Origin: Archilochus colubris
Taxonomy: Eukaryota > Chordata > Aves > Apodiformes > Trochilidae
Assembly: GCA_023079485.1 (NCBI GenBank)
Contig: CM041092.1
Coordinates: forward strand, 416,127-480,126
DNA length: 64,000 nt
Direction of reading: 5' to 3'
Both the position numbers and the translations under genes were made by a program. The stretch's first letter is position 1, and each line of letters begins with the position of its first letter. A model generated the notes under the pieces. That model was given only the letters and a program-made list of their open reading frames with translations. It had not been told where the DNA came from and did not search any database. Positions 14,487 through 27,546 of this stretch are shown here, piece after piece.

Positions 14487-16711
14487 CTGCAGAAGAGGGA
14501 GGCAAACACCCGCTGTTTCTCCAGCTGCTGAGTTCCAGGGTTCAGAAGAGGTTCGGAGGGGCTCTGCAGGGGGTTAAATACCTTCAGCCTTTGTGCTGCT
14601 CCCAAGATCAGCAGTGGCTGCTCCCGCTGCCCCTCGCACCCCCAGGTTCCTCTTGGCACGGTGCTGTTGGATTTGGCTCTTTGGGCAGCTGTGTCCTGGT
14701 GACCTGGGCTGGCCCGTGACCCGAGGCTGGGTGCCAGGGGCTGCCCAGTCCTTCTGCCAGCAGCCAGCTGCCCTCCCAGGCAGGTGGACACCCACCTCCT
14801 GCCCCTCAGCTGCGGGAGGGGACTGGGGACACCAGTCCTGCTGCCTGTCCTGCTGGTGCCCAGAAGATTATTGTAGTCAGTGGTTGGAGGGGCAGGATCT
14901 GGCATTTGCCATTGGCCTCTGGGTAATGAAAGGTGTGTTTAATGAGATAAGTTACTAGGTAATTAATTACCGTGGCTAACTGAACCAGTAGTACCCCTGA
15001 TTCCAGTGTGGGTTTTGTCAGCCAGTGCCTTTGATCTGCTGCAGTCTGGGATCAACTCTGAGATTTGTACCATCCCCATCCCAGGTCTCTCAGCTGCTGT
15101 GGCAAGTGCTCATCCTCACAGTGAGCTGGAGGGAAGCACTGAGGGTCTGCAGAAGAGCCAGCTCATTCCTGGGTGTAAATGGGATATCTCATCCAAGACA
15201 GGGTCAGGATTGATCTGAGGAGGGGTGGGAGTGGAGGCCTTGTGGGTATTTCAGACTTGCTGGAGTAGTAGCAGAGTCAGGCTGAAACGATTTCTCTTCT
15301 TGGATGATGTTCTCCTCTCCCTGGATGCTGCTAGGATATGCCTGCCAAAGATGACCTATTACTGACACTTCACAGATCTCCTGAAGATTAAGAATCTGGA
15401 GACTTTTTCCTTTTAGAGCACACCAGATTGCACCAGGAGGCAGACAGAAAAAAATACCCTTTGGGACACACACACATCTTCCTCCCGCAGCCTCGAACTG
15501 CCGAAGTCACTCAGTGCAATTGCTGTGTTTTTCAGCACAAAACTCAATGTTTCAGACACGTTGCAGCGATTGCCACGCAGTTCTTTATGGTTCTGTCCAA
15601 TCAGTGTTACTCAGTGTAGGGAATGCCATAGGAAGGTTTGTTTATTGCAAACAGCAGATGTGAGCGCTCCAGGGGAGGCAAGGTGAGAGCTCAGTTTTCC
15701 CAGGGGCTCATGGGTGCCTGTTTTGGTGCTGAGAAGCAGGTTTCCCCCCCTGTGCCCACCTTTGGCACCCTTACTCCTGGTGGAAGTGCTCAGAGGAGCA
15801 GAGCAGGGATGGGAGTGCTGGCTTCTGCCCCTGCCTGCCAGCTGCCAGCCCACTACCTACACAAGTGGCCACAGCCAGGCCCCTGTCCAGCCATCCTTCA
15901 GGGGTTAATTTGGCTGTTAATTTGGTTTAAATTTGGTTAATTTGATCACCTCTTACTGCTGCTGAAGCATGAGGGGTAAGGGATGGATTGTGCAGTGAGC
16001 CCAGGTGAGTGCACAGGAATCACCTGCATGCAGGAGTGCAGTGGGGGTGGGAGGAAGGACACAGGCCCCTCTTCAGCTAAATATTTCCTTCTGAACTAAA
16101 AATAATATTCCTGCACGCCCAGCTGCCCTTGGTGACATCCTTGCCTGGTGGTCAGTGAAGCCGCAGCTCTTTGCCCTGCTGTTCCTGGCCTGTGGCAAAG
16201 GGCCCAGGCTCTGGAGAGTGTTCCCTGCTGAGCCAGTGGGGACAGAAACCTCCTGGAGCCATCACTCTGCATGGGGAGCTGGACTGAGAAATGGCCAGTA
16301 AGCAATGTTCCTGGTGGTGCTTGTCTGTGCTGCATTTAAGGTAAGAGAAACAAGCGTGTTCTTGATAAGTAAACATGATTGCACTGAGGGAAACAGTTGA
16401 CTTGTGCTTTTGGCTTCCCAGAACTGGTGTTGAAGGGAAGGGACTGTGGCTGCTGCCATGGCTGCACAGATTTGGGCATCTGCCTCCCTGCAGGGGGGCT
16501 CGGTGCATGGCCCCTACAGAAAGTCCCTCACAAAGGTTTACTCCTTTGTGATGTTTTTTCCTGCATTTTTTTTCTCCTTTGGGCTGGCTTAAAATATGTC
16601 ACAAATGTAAATGCGTGTTTGCTTGCTCACTGGCTGCAGGGCAGCTTGTGTATTGCAGGCACAGTTTGCCTTCCTGCCTGCCACTCACTGCAGGAGCAGA
16701 GTAGGAAAGAA

Positions 16712-16775
16712 CAGGGAATTCTTTCAGTGGAAAGGGACCTACAGTGGTCATCTCCAACTGTGACTGATTCCTCTT
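16712..16775 (-). repeat. CR1-like fragment, antisense
   Basis: The stretch ATTCTTTCAGTGGAAAGGGA followed by CCTACAGTGGTCATCTCCAAC resembles the antisense 3' region of an avian CR1 subfamily. Only about 60 bp is recognisable, so the boundaries and the family are tentative. Confidence 0.45.
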
Positions 16776-18904
16776 CTTTTACAAGGCAGGGCTGGGAAGC
16801 AAGAATGGTGAGAAGCAGAGACTGTTGCCCTGAACAAGTGTTTGTTTGTGGCTGATTCAGAGCTATATTCAGACTCTGAGTGCCAGGCAGTGGAGCTCTA
16901 AGCATATGTGCTGAAGGATGACAAATAAAGCCCGATGAAGTATATGGCAGGATAACATATGGTAATCTAGACTGGCTCTCAGCAAGAGAAGAGCTCGGGA
17001 GAGCCAGAGCTCCTGCACCCATCCAACACCTCTCGTCATGTTCAATGCTATTTTAGATCAGGCAGCCGCCTGTCAGCCTTCGCACGGCACAAACCTTCCA
17101 CCTGCTGCCTCCTGCCCGAGCTGCTGCCATCTCTGCTCCCAGCAAGCCCCACACTTCCCTCTCAGTCCCTCTCCTTCCCTGCATCTTCTCCCGTGGCTGT
17201 AACGCTGCTCTGCCCGGAGCTGCCGGGAACGGGGATGTCCCCGCAGGCCGGGAGCAGCCCCGGTGTGTCCGGGCCGGGCAGCAGGCACAGGCGGTGCTGG
17301 TGTCAGCGCGGCCAGGGAGAGCCCCTGCTCACCCCAGGGTATTGCTGTCAGCTGCTCAATTAGCAGCTCTGGCTCGTTAGCAGCGAGCTTGTGAACACTC
17401 ACCATCAGAGATGTCTGATGTACTCCTCTAGTGCCGGTTCCTGGCAGAGAGCACGAAGGAGCAGAAGCAGCACCGGGGAGAGCTTTCACCGGACAGAACC
17501 GAGGTGAGGTGCCAGCAGCACACAGCCTTCCCCCCCCTGTGCTGCAGGTACGGAACACCAAGCACAGTGGGAAAAACGGAGATTTTTATAAACTTTTGCT
17601 CTGGCTCTTTGTTTTAATTTTTAAATTTTTGGTATAAATCTGTTCCTGGCCTTGGGAAAAGCCAATAAAATGCTCTCTGAAGAAACCAGGCACCAGAGAT
17701 CCTCAGGGCACACAGGTAGCTACAGCCTGTCAGGACATGTTTTTCCCTAAGGTGAAACATTGCCATAAACCCCTTTGTTTCAGGGAGAAGTCAGCTGCCT
17801 GTTGTGTGTAGCCATCCAAGGACCACTGATCCTCCAGCCTCTGTGCCAGGCCCCTGCTCACTGTGCTGAGGGGACTGAGTGCTGAGTGTATTCATTGCAG
17901 GAATGATTCTTGGAGTTGTGGACTCAGAAAAATAGCAAGTACTTGTATTTTGATAACTGCAGAGCTCTGTGAACTTGACTCGGCCTGCGTGTACTCTCCA
18001 GTGCCAGGGGTGTGGGGCTCAGGGCAGTGATGATGCCACAGGCTGCAGCTGGGAGAACGGGGCTCCAGGGCTCCCCGAGGGACCTGGCTGTTGGCAAGCC
18101 TTTGCACAGACTGTTTTCCCTGTGTAAAAGGCCAATTTGTCAAAAGCAAAACGCATTTTACCGAAGACAGTCCATTTTGATGAATTTCCACATCAGCAAA
18201 ATGCCCAAACAAAAAATGATTCATTAATGTCATCCCAGGCTGCCGTTTTCAGAACATGATGTCTGGATTGCCATGTAGGAACTTCATTACTTTGATATAT
18301 ACTTCCTTTTATATTAGAAAAGGCCATTTTTAAAATGTTAAAATTGGAGCACAGTGCTTTGGTGAACTGAACAGGCTGCCTCTCCCCTAGCCCTGATTTT
18401 AGGAGAAATGATGAAACTTTAAATTCCACTCCTTACCAGGATAAACATTAAATGACCTCACCCAGCACAGACCAGGCTCCTCAGCTGGGCCACAAATGTT
18501 TTTTTACCATCTCACTACCTGATGCAGGAGGCTATTTCTGGCTGTACTGTATTTCCAATATGCAAATAGTATTTTGCATTTTCTTTTTGTTGAAAGGTCA
18601 GGATCAAAAGAAAAACCCCGCAGCCTCTCTAGCGTCCTGCATTTGAATGCAAAATCATGTCATACGTCAGCAGAGCTGAAGCTGGTCTGTGCTGTGTATG
18701 AAAAAAATATTCTAAAATACCCTAATTGTGATTTAAGATTACAGGCACAAATCCAGCTCTATCAGAAGTGCAGGGCAGCTCTGCTGGGAGCACACAGACC
18801 TCCCTGCAGCAGAGTGTGGAGGGGCTGGGGGTGCCCGGGGGGTCTGCACAGGGCTCCCCCTCGCCTCCAGGCACCGTCCGCTTGCCTTGGGAGGCTCCGG
18901 GTGA

Positions 18905-18951
18905 GTGCCCTGTCCTGTCCTGTCCTGTCCTGCCCTGTCCTGTCCTGTCCC
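18905..18951. repeat. CCTGT pentanucleotide microsatellite
   Basis: About eight to nine tandem CCTGT units with one C-for-T change (CCTGC) in the middle. Chance open frames on both strands translate it into low-complexity peptide. Confidence 0.9.
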
Positions 18952-19251
18952 CAGCTCAGGGCACACGGGAGCCATCTCGGATGCACCCCTCTTGCCCGCC
19001 CCTCGCTGCTAAATACCACTGTTAATCACGACAAAATTTACTTCTCTCCCTGATTGTTAGTGTCTAGGAAATAAATGATCGCTAATGAGAGAGTTAATGG
19101 CAAATTATGCACCCTATGTGCTAGGAGTTAATTTTCAGAGAATGTGTTTTCACGTGCCTTTCGGCTTCTCCCGAGCGAGGCTGGATGGGAAGGAGACAAG
19201 TGCCACCTTGTGTGGAAATATTTCCTCCTGCAGTAGGCACTGAGGGAGAAT

Positions 19252-19320
19252 CTTCCTTTTTTCTTTTTTTTCTCCTTTTTTTTTTACTTCTTCTTTTTTT
19301 TTTTTCCTTTCTTTTTTGTC
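19252..19320. repeat. Pyrimidine-rich low-complexity tract
   Basis: About 70 bp made almost only of T and C on the + strand, with T-runs of 6-13. It has no gene context. Confidence 0.9.
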
Positions 19321-19608
19321 ACATCTTCACTTATCACAGAAATGCAGCCACCTCCCCATCAGACCCTGCCAGCTATTTACGAATGCCCAGTGCCACAGAG
19401 GCAATGACGCCCTTTGCATTTTTAAGAGCTCGAAGAACAAACGCAATGTTGCCAGTCTCTGAAGAACCACCAGAGGAAGCAGAGTGTAAAAGCAGGATAG
19501 ACGGAGGAGCCCCTTGGTTGGGAGCAGGAGCAGCCTGTCCTCCCTGGCACTGTGCAGCGAGATGTGGAGTCAAGGGACACATTAATTTCAGGACACAGTG
19601 GGTGATTC

Positions 19609-19628
19609 ATATATATATATATATATTT
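19609..19628. repeat. Short AT dinucleotide tract
   Basis: About nine AT repeats ending in TTTTATTA. It is short and possibly polymorphic. Confidence 0.85.
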
Positions 19629-19649
19629 TATTAGGGGAGGAGGTGTCGA

Positions 19650-19702
19650 CAGTTGGATGCTGTGATCATAGAGGTCTTTTCCAGCTGTGACAATTCTGTG
19701 GT
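19650..19702 (+). repeat. CR1 3' tail fragment
   Basis: The segment GCTGTGATCATAGAGGTCTT followed by TTCCAGCTGTGACAATTCTGTGG matches the sense-strand 3' end of avian CR1 elements, which typically finish with a GGTCTTTTCCAAC..GATTCTGTG sequence. Only the tail is present. Confidence 0.55.
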
Positions 19703-22053
19703 GCACGATGAGGGGCACAAGGGGACAGTGTTGGCCCCACTGATGGAGGGAGGAGCGGCGTGATCCAGGCTGGGAGACTGAGCAGAGTCAAGACCCAGCA
19801 CCATGCTCTGTCTTTACTCCCTTCTCTTCATCTGTTTAAGTTATTAATTTGTTGAGCAGCCCTTACTTGGCCAGCCTGGGGCCCTCTGTGCCACGGTGCC
19901 CATGTGATGTGACAGGAGCTGCAGCTCCGGGACCTCGCTGTGTTCCTGCTGCAAACTCCTCTGAATCCCAGTTCAGCTCCCGGGCAGGCTTGCTGATAAA
20001 CGTCAGTCCTCACCCGAGCTGGCACTCATCTCCAGAGCTGCACACAGACCTTCTAATAAATATTTACATTCCTGAGCTCACCTCCAGCTCTAGCAGTAAT
20101 TATTTTATCACAGCGATAAAAATAGCAGCCTTTAAGACAGTTGATCACTGAGCTGTGTATCCCAAGTCTTTATGCAGAATTAATTAAAGAATCGACTTCT
20201 CCAGGCTGAAGGTGTAGGTGACCCTGGCAGTAACTCGTGGTTTTAAATGCCAGCACTGGTGTGTGTGCATTGGTTTAGCACGGTGGCTCTGGTGGTTTTT
20301 TTTTCCTGGAGGAGACAAGTGACAGCAGGCAAAACCACAGCAGTCTGGTGGAGGAGGTTGGTCCTGCCACCCCTTCACCCAGCTCCCTGCTGCCACCCTC
20401 CTGCCCACGCAGCCCTGTGCCTGGGACACCTCTGCTGGCTTGTGTCCCATCTCAGGTAGTCAGGCAAAGGCAATTTAATTAAGTTTGTCAGGGCAGGCAG
20501 CCTACCAATTGATCCATGGAGGAGCCTGATTTCAGCACTCAGAGCTTCAGGACAAGTTATGTATGAGCTCCTCTAATTCCCAAATTTCCAGCTGGGCAGG
20601 GTTATAAGATGGCAAGAGAGTCAGGTGTACATGTGGTGTATTTCTATGTAGATGATCTTTTTTTTCCATGTTCCTTTTGCTTGGCTAAATTATGGAAGCA
20701 CTTCCTTTATTTGGCCAGCAGTTAAGATTCTGTAGTTCAGATCAGTCTCGAATTATCACCAAATCTATAAAGTTTCACAATTGCTTTGCAAAAAGCAGCA
20801 TAAAAACAAAAAATCACAGTAAGGCCACTCAGGCAAAGCATCCTTTTCACAGTGATAATTTGGCTTTTTTTCTTCTTTCATGCTGGCAGTCCTGCCTGCT
20901 GGAAGCAGCTGTCCTGGGGAGATGTTACAGAGCAGTCTGTACCTGCTCCCTGTCCCTGCACCCAGCTCACCTGGGCAGTCTCTGGAGCTGAGCTATGGCA
21001 GCAGCATTTTTCTGTGTCCCTCTGTGTACTTCAGCCATGGTTTATCATGCAGGTAAGAGCTGTGGTCCCCAGAAGTGACCCTGTAGAGCAGTGGCCGGCT
21101 GGGTGCCTTTGAGCTCACCCAAGAGAGAAGGATGTAAGACAGGCTGCAGCCTCATCCATGCCAGCCACAGAAGCTCTGAAGAAATCTGGGACCTTCCAAA
21201 GTGTTTTATTTAAACCATAATGGTGTCTCACAGCACATGCTGTCTGTAACTGCGTTAGGCTGTCTGCCTTCTGATTTATTGCTGGGTTATTTCTGTCATG
21301 TCCAACGTTAACAGACATTCTCCCTCTTTTCCTTTCCAGCTGTTCAGAAGCATCACAGAGACCAGACTGGTTCCTTGTTCTGAGTCAGATGATGAATTAC
21401 ACATCTTCCCATCACCAGCTACTTAATCAGCTGTCGGAGAGGAAAATAAAAATGGTGCCTGGCTTTATGAGAACTGATTGATGAGGGCTATCTTTGTACA
21501 GACTCTGCCACTCCCTTTATCCTTGACTTCAGAGGAGCTGTGAAGGACCTCTCCTTTGCTGCTCTGCTCTCCTGCCCTCTGCTTTGGAGGCATTTGAATT
21601 GTGGTCTTTGCCTGGCAGATGTTGTGAAAGGGTGGGGCCAGCCCTCACATCCAACACCTCCTCCCACTCCCACCTCTAGATTTCATGACTGTAGTCCACT
21701 TCTCACTCTTGTGTCTGCTCTTCAAACAGAAGAGCACGTGTCAAGAGCTGATCTGAAATGCTCAGCATGCTTTTTCAGCACAGAGCCTGGCCATGACCTC
21801 CCAACTGAAGGATGAAGAAATACGCCACAGAGTGGGATTCTAGGGCAGGTGCAGGTGATGAGTCCTCTGAGGGGTTCCTCAGCTCATGGTGAAGTGGGAA
21901 GTGCTGAAGAATATGAGTGGGAAGAGAAAACTCTAGTGGCCAAGACAGCAGCTGGCACTCTGCTCCTGCAGAGGCAAAGGCTCCCTTGATTAGACTCCAG
22001 GACTTCACACAGAGGAGGAGGATCTGGAAACTGACTCAAAAATATGGAGGTTG

Positions 22054-22090
22054 AATTTTTATTTTATTTATTTATTTATTTATTTATTTC
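22054..22090. repeat. ATTT tetranucleotide microsatellite
   Basis: A TTTATTTA-type repeat of about seven units with slightly irregular flanks. Confidence 0.9.
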
Positions 22091-25000
22091 TGTATTGTCT
22101 GGCTGAGCTTTTAAGGCTTACACCTCAAGCTCCAGGCTGTAACCTTAAGGATCAAAACTGTCACTTATTCTTCACAACACCCAAGTTCTCCATGGTGTTC
22201 AGGACCTGTGGCTTTGAGCCCACCCCAGACAATGTCTGGGAGCCACCAGCATCCCTTGGCTACTGTGAAGCAGCTGTGATGAGCAGCACGTGTGTGCCAG
22301 GGAGGAAAACCACCAGCACAGGCTGACCCAGACAGGACCAGGAAGAGGAGACTCTTTGGTGATGATTGATGTTGCTTTGGGCTTTTCCAAAAGCCAGGAA
22401 CATCTTTATTAGGCAACTGTGAGTCTGAGGCATCACAGCCTTGCCTGGGTGCTTGCCTGGGTGCTTTCGCCCAGCTGCCTGTGGTGCTGCACAGTGTGGG
22501 GAGAAGGAGGGGTGAGCCTGGTGGGCTCCTCCTTTCCCTCCTGGCACCTTGGGGTGTGCTGGTGGTGGTGGCACTCACTGATCACCCCCGTGGCTCCCAC
22601 GGCCACGCAGCCAGGGACAACTTCTGATTGCTGGGGCAGAGGAGGGTCTGGGGAGCCTGCAGCTGGGCTTGGCAATGCCACGTTAATGACAAGTGCTACG
22701 AGCCCTGGAACTTAAATATTTTGCTGCTATAAATGTTAGCAATGAGCGATCTCGTTACATTTAAATGCCAGATGACAGAAGCAGAGCCAAAAAAAGCACC
22801 CGTCCAGCCAAGTGGGGAGAGGGGGCGGCGGGGTGCGGGGCAGAGATCGCTCCCATCACAGGCTCAGCGCTGGAGCTCATGGGCTTGTCCAGCCTCTGCT
22901 CACACTCTGCCCTGGGGCTCTGCTCTGAGAGTTCTCATGGGCTGAAACTTGGCTCACACGGCCTCCCACCCAGCTGGGGAGCAATTTTTAATCATTTATT
23001 TTTCAGTATAATGTCAATAAATTCCAGTTGGCTGCTCCTAAATAACAGCCTGAGTAGAAAGAAGTTGCACAGCCATGTGAAGGGGATCTTTGCAAGCAGG
23101 GGACTCAGACAATTCTTGGTGGGTGTTTTGGTAACAAACGAAATGCTGCATGTGATGGGTTTGGAAAGCAAAGAGGACTAATTATAAGTGTTATTTTAAA
23201 AAATGGAATGAAAATGAGTTGTGCTGCTAATGCTTGGATGAGAGAACATGGTTGGCTTAATTTAATAACACTGTGTAATCTGTGTAAAACTGAATTAGTA
23301 GCAATTATATGTTATTGTTAATTATTTAGAGTTGGCTTCTCCTCTCTGTGCCCATCCTGAATCACACCTGGCTGCCTGATGCCACCGTGGGATTCACTGC
23401 GGAAAGCGCACGTGTGATGTAAGGACCCGAAAAAGGAGACACAGAAGGTGCTTGGGGTCAGGCCCTTCCCAGAGCAGCTGGAACAACACGCATGTCCTCC
23501 ATCCCATCCTCACACTAATTAAATCTCCTCAGAGGAATTAATGGGAGTTTTGCACGCAGGCACTGGAGCTGTCAGGACAGGCCTGGCCGGCTGTCTGCAG
23601 CGGCCCCAGCGCGGATCCTTTTGTGACTCACGCGCCTGACTCACCGACGCCTGATGAAATACAGCTCAAATTTATCACAGCTAAATATTAAAACAAGCTC
23701 TTTAATTTCAAACCCCAGCACTTCCCGGGGTTTTCTCAGCAGCTGTACTCAGAAGGATGCTGTGCTGCACGCCTGGGAAGGGGCAGTGATGTAACCGTCG
23801 CTACATTGCAGCTGAAAGACTTGCTCCTTTGCATGTATATATAAATATATTTAGAAATTTCCCCAAGGCAAAAGAAAATAATTCATGACAAGCAGCAGCT
23901 TGGAAGGTCATCTGGATTATTATTTTTGTACTGCAACTCACCTCCAACACATAAGCAAAGTCTTTATGTGCTGATTTTAATAACACTAAAAGAGTTTAAA
24001 GCCTTAGCAATGCTGCAGGTAATTACTGGGCAGGCTTTTCCTTGTGCAGCCTCATTTCATGTGCTGCAGCACCAACACATGTTGCTGTCCATTGCAGAAG
24101 GAATAACAGCATTGGTCTGTGGGGGGTTGCTGCTGATCAGGCCTCATCGTTGGGGTCCATCCTGCCCCTGCCCCCCGGGGAGCCTGGAGCCGGGCAGGTC
24201 CCTCCAGCCCTGCCTGCCCCTGCCCCACAGCTGGAGGGGATGGATGCTCCCGGTCCTGCAGCACCTCTGCCAGGCTCTGCAGCACAAGAAAATCCCCACA
24301 AACTCTCTTGGAGTGCAGTGTGTGCCAAGTCGGGGCCGTGCTCCCAGGGATGGCAAAGCTCCCATTCAACTGAAGAGACAGAGGACTCAACAGGGGGATC
24401 ATTTTACTAAATGAGGTGACTGGTCTGGGGTCCAGCAATTCCTTAGTCTTCCAAAAATGTCCTATGTGTAATCTGTAAACTGTGTGAGCTGTTTCTGCAC
24501 TCACTGAGCTTTGCAGAGTGGTCTTACTGGAAATTGCAGCTGCTCCAGAGAGGCAGAATTTCTGCAGTACAAAGGGGTTTTGGGTTGCCATAGAAATAAT
24601 TTCAAAACAGAGAAGTCTGATTCTGCTGTACTTGCTGTCTTCTTGGGAGAGTTTTTGTGTGGAAGGATGACAGGGTAAACCTGCTCCACAGCAAAACCTG
24701 TGTTCTGCTTGCAGTAATTTTCTGGGGCCCAGGTACTTCTGGAGAGCATAATATTTGCATTAGCATTAATGGGTTTATTCCAGTGCTTGTGCATGGCAAT
24801 TCACACATGTAGCACTCCTTTCACAGGCATGTGCCATTATTACACCTTGATTAATGCAAACATTATCAGGGAGCAGTTTACAAACTGCACACTGGCATGG
24901 AAGCGTTGCCCACAAGAGGTTCTGGGCCCAGATCCAATCCTGCTCTGTTTCTGCGGGGCAGTGCTCTCAGCTCTGTGTGAACGTGGCCACCAAATCCCCA

Positions 25001-27546
25001 ACCCCTTTCTTTGGGGGAGTGCAGTCCTGAACATCCCAGTGTCTCACTGCCCTGGCAGTGCCACCACATCCAGCAGGACACAGAGGATGCCCTGTGCATC
25101 TCTACAAACCATCAGTCAGCAGCAGAACCAGCAGTCCTGACTCTGACACACCAGTGCCAGCCATTAAAGGCAGCAGCTTGTCACAATATTCATCTTCAGG
25201 TAACGTTATTACAGATAAAATTCTACTTGCAGCTGGAATTTCCTATCAAGACTTACAAAAATGGTAGAAAAGACAATTGTGAAAAACCTGCACCTTTTGG
25301 AAAGCGACTTTGTGAGGATGCTCATGATGATGAATAAGTGGTATTCAAAAATAATTGTGTTTAGAGATTATGCTGAGATGACTGACAACCTGGTTCTTCC
25401 CTCGTCTTCACTCCTAGGTAAGTATCAGCTGCATGTGAGCTGTACCTGACCCAGTGGGCAGGAGCTGTCGAGTCCTCAATCCAGTTTCTAATGCTGGTTT
25501 TGAACGAGCACCTAGCAACAGTGGGCCCTGAGCAAGCCCTGTGGGTTACAGGGAAAATGACAGTTTCCAAAGCTCATGTTGTGCTACCAAAAGTAAAGTG
25601 GAAACTTTTATGCAAAGCCTTTCTAACCCCTGCAGTTTCTCATGTCACTTGGAAATCCTGCAGCCTCTCATTAGCTGGAGATGGCTTGTAACTCAACAAT
25701 GTCACACTTTGTAGCAAGCTCCATTAACCACATGGGATACTATTTTCAAAAGTGCTTCAGGCTGCCAATAAGCAGATAGATTTTTCAGAAGGCTGTCAGC
25801 ACCACCTGTGGAGCCCCAAGGGAAGCTGGGCATTTCTAGAAATTTAGCTGTTTACTTTGATTCTGTAAAATCATATTTAGATACCCAACCTTTAGTCCTC
25901 TCTTTTGGAAAATGGTCCTTGTTAGAGCTGTATTTTCTCCTGAGGAACACCTACACCAGAGCTCCTTGAATGTCACACTCAGCTCTTTGGCAGCACATGC
26001 AGAAAATTACTGGCCTTGTGCTGGTGAGCCAGATGTAAACCTATCTGTGTTTTTAAGGGAATTAGTATTCTTTTCTCTGTTTAAAGCACTCCTATTACTC
26101 ATAATGAGTCAAATCCTGGCCCCGTTTGGAGAGGTGTTCAGAGAGGGGCTGTAGGCACAAAGAGGTTCTGAGGCAGCACTTCCCAACCCTGCTGTGCACC
26201 TGCCTTTTCCCAAGGGACCCAGCCAGCTCCTGCCTCCCCCCGGGATCGCTGCCCTGCTGTGCCAGCCTGACTCACAACACGTCTCCTGCTCTCCTCTTGT
26301 CACTCCTCTTAGTCCCTCGCCTCCTGTTTCACAGATGCTCATGTCACTGCTCGGAATGTTGGTAAAAAGAGCAAAAATACATCTTCCACCCCGCAGGAGA
26401 AACGGCACGGGGTGCAGCACTGCCCTGGAATCTTTCCCTGCTGCCTCCCCGGCTGTTCAGCCACCCCTGGCATCTCCTTGCTGCCACCAGAACAGAGTTT
26501 GCCCCTGTCCTGCTCAGCCACAGCCACAGGACAGGGCTCAGCTGGGGTGACAGTGTACCCAGCGTGGCGATGGCAGCCCCACAGGGACGTGTGGCAGCTA
26601 ATGGAGTCCCAAGTCTCTGGGAATGAAGTCAGTGTTTCAGGCAGAGTCTGACAAACAAGAACTGACAGAGTGATTTCCCACAGCCTGAGCTCCTGGTGCT
26701 GGGGGACTCTGGAGCAGTCACCATCCCATCACTGTCCTGAGGAGCACCCCGAGGGGAGCCCTGTGTGGGGACTGAGGTCAGGAAGTTACTGTAAGTATTC
26801 CGACCTCCTGGTGAATTATTTGGGAATTTCTGGTGTAGTTGTTCTGCTCAGAATCATCAGGCTTGGTTAAAATGTAGGTTTTTATGTCCTTAATTCATCA
26901 CGTGATAATTTAAGTGCTCTACTGATAGTAAATAGATGCAACACTTCTGGAAACCAGCTTCATTACCCCCCTTAGAAAGAACCTTGCTCCTTCTCGGGAG
27001 CTGCAGTGACATTTTACTCACTGCAGCTGGCACGGTGATCGCGGTTCGACCTAAAACACTCCAAAGGAGGGTGCCTATAGCGTGGCAGCCTTAACATACC
27101 CTGAAGTGGTGCAGAAGTTGCCCACAGCCCAATTCTTGTGTTTTTCTCTCCCTGCAGGTCCCGTGTCCCCTGCAGAGCTCCCAGGGCTGTGTGGGCTGCC
27201 GGTCCCGCCCGCCCCGCTGTCCTGGGGGGTGGTACCAGCTGTGGAGCTCGGTCCGGGCCAGCCCAGCTGGGGGTGACCCCAGCCTGAGGGGACCCTTGGG
27301 TGCTCCTGCTGGGGGGTGATGGCTGTGGGACTGCCGGGTACGGCTGAGCTCTGGGGGGAGGTTCCTCTATGGCCCTGAACTGGTGACATAATGGGGATGG
27401 CCAAGGGGGTCTGAGGGCGGGACCCCCAGATCGGGACCCCCAGATCGGGACCTTCAGCAGAACAGGAACATCACAGCGAGACCTGACAGACCCAGATCGA
27501 CACCCTCGGGCTGGGACCCCCCACGTCGGGTGGCCCATACCCGCAC

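Larger units (their letters stand above)
14487..27546. other. Intergenic stretch between UPP2 remnant and ACVR1 promoter
   Basis: About 13 kb without a recognisable exon. It contains a GC/CpG-richer patch at 17060-17560, a decayed CR1 fragment near 16712-16775, a CCTGT pentanucleotide tract, pyrimidine-rich and ATTT microsatellites, a CR1 tail near 19650, and several AT-rich, non-repetitive islands between 19.0 and 23.9 kb. The numerous 60-180 residue open frames have no recognisable domains and overlap on both strands, as expected for GC-rich non-coding DNA. Confidence 0.6.

Noticed and set aside
22165..22715. Several overlapping 80-137 residue frames
   Set aside because: Frames overlap on both strands in GC-rich intergenic DNA with no family resemblance or splice context.
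27035..27065. GGTTCGAC motif reminiscent of a tRNA T-loop
   Set aside because: No matching acceptor, D or anticodon stems could be drawn around it, so no tRNA is called; none was found elsewhere in the window either.
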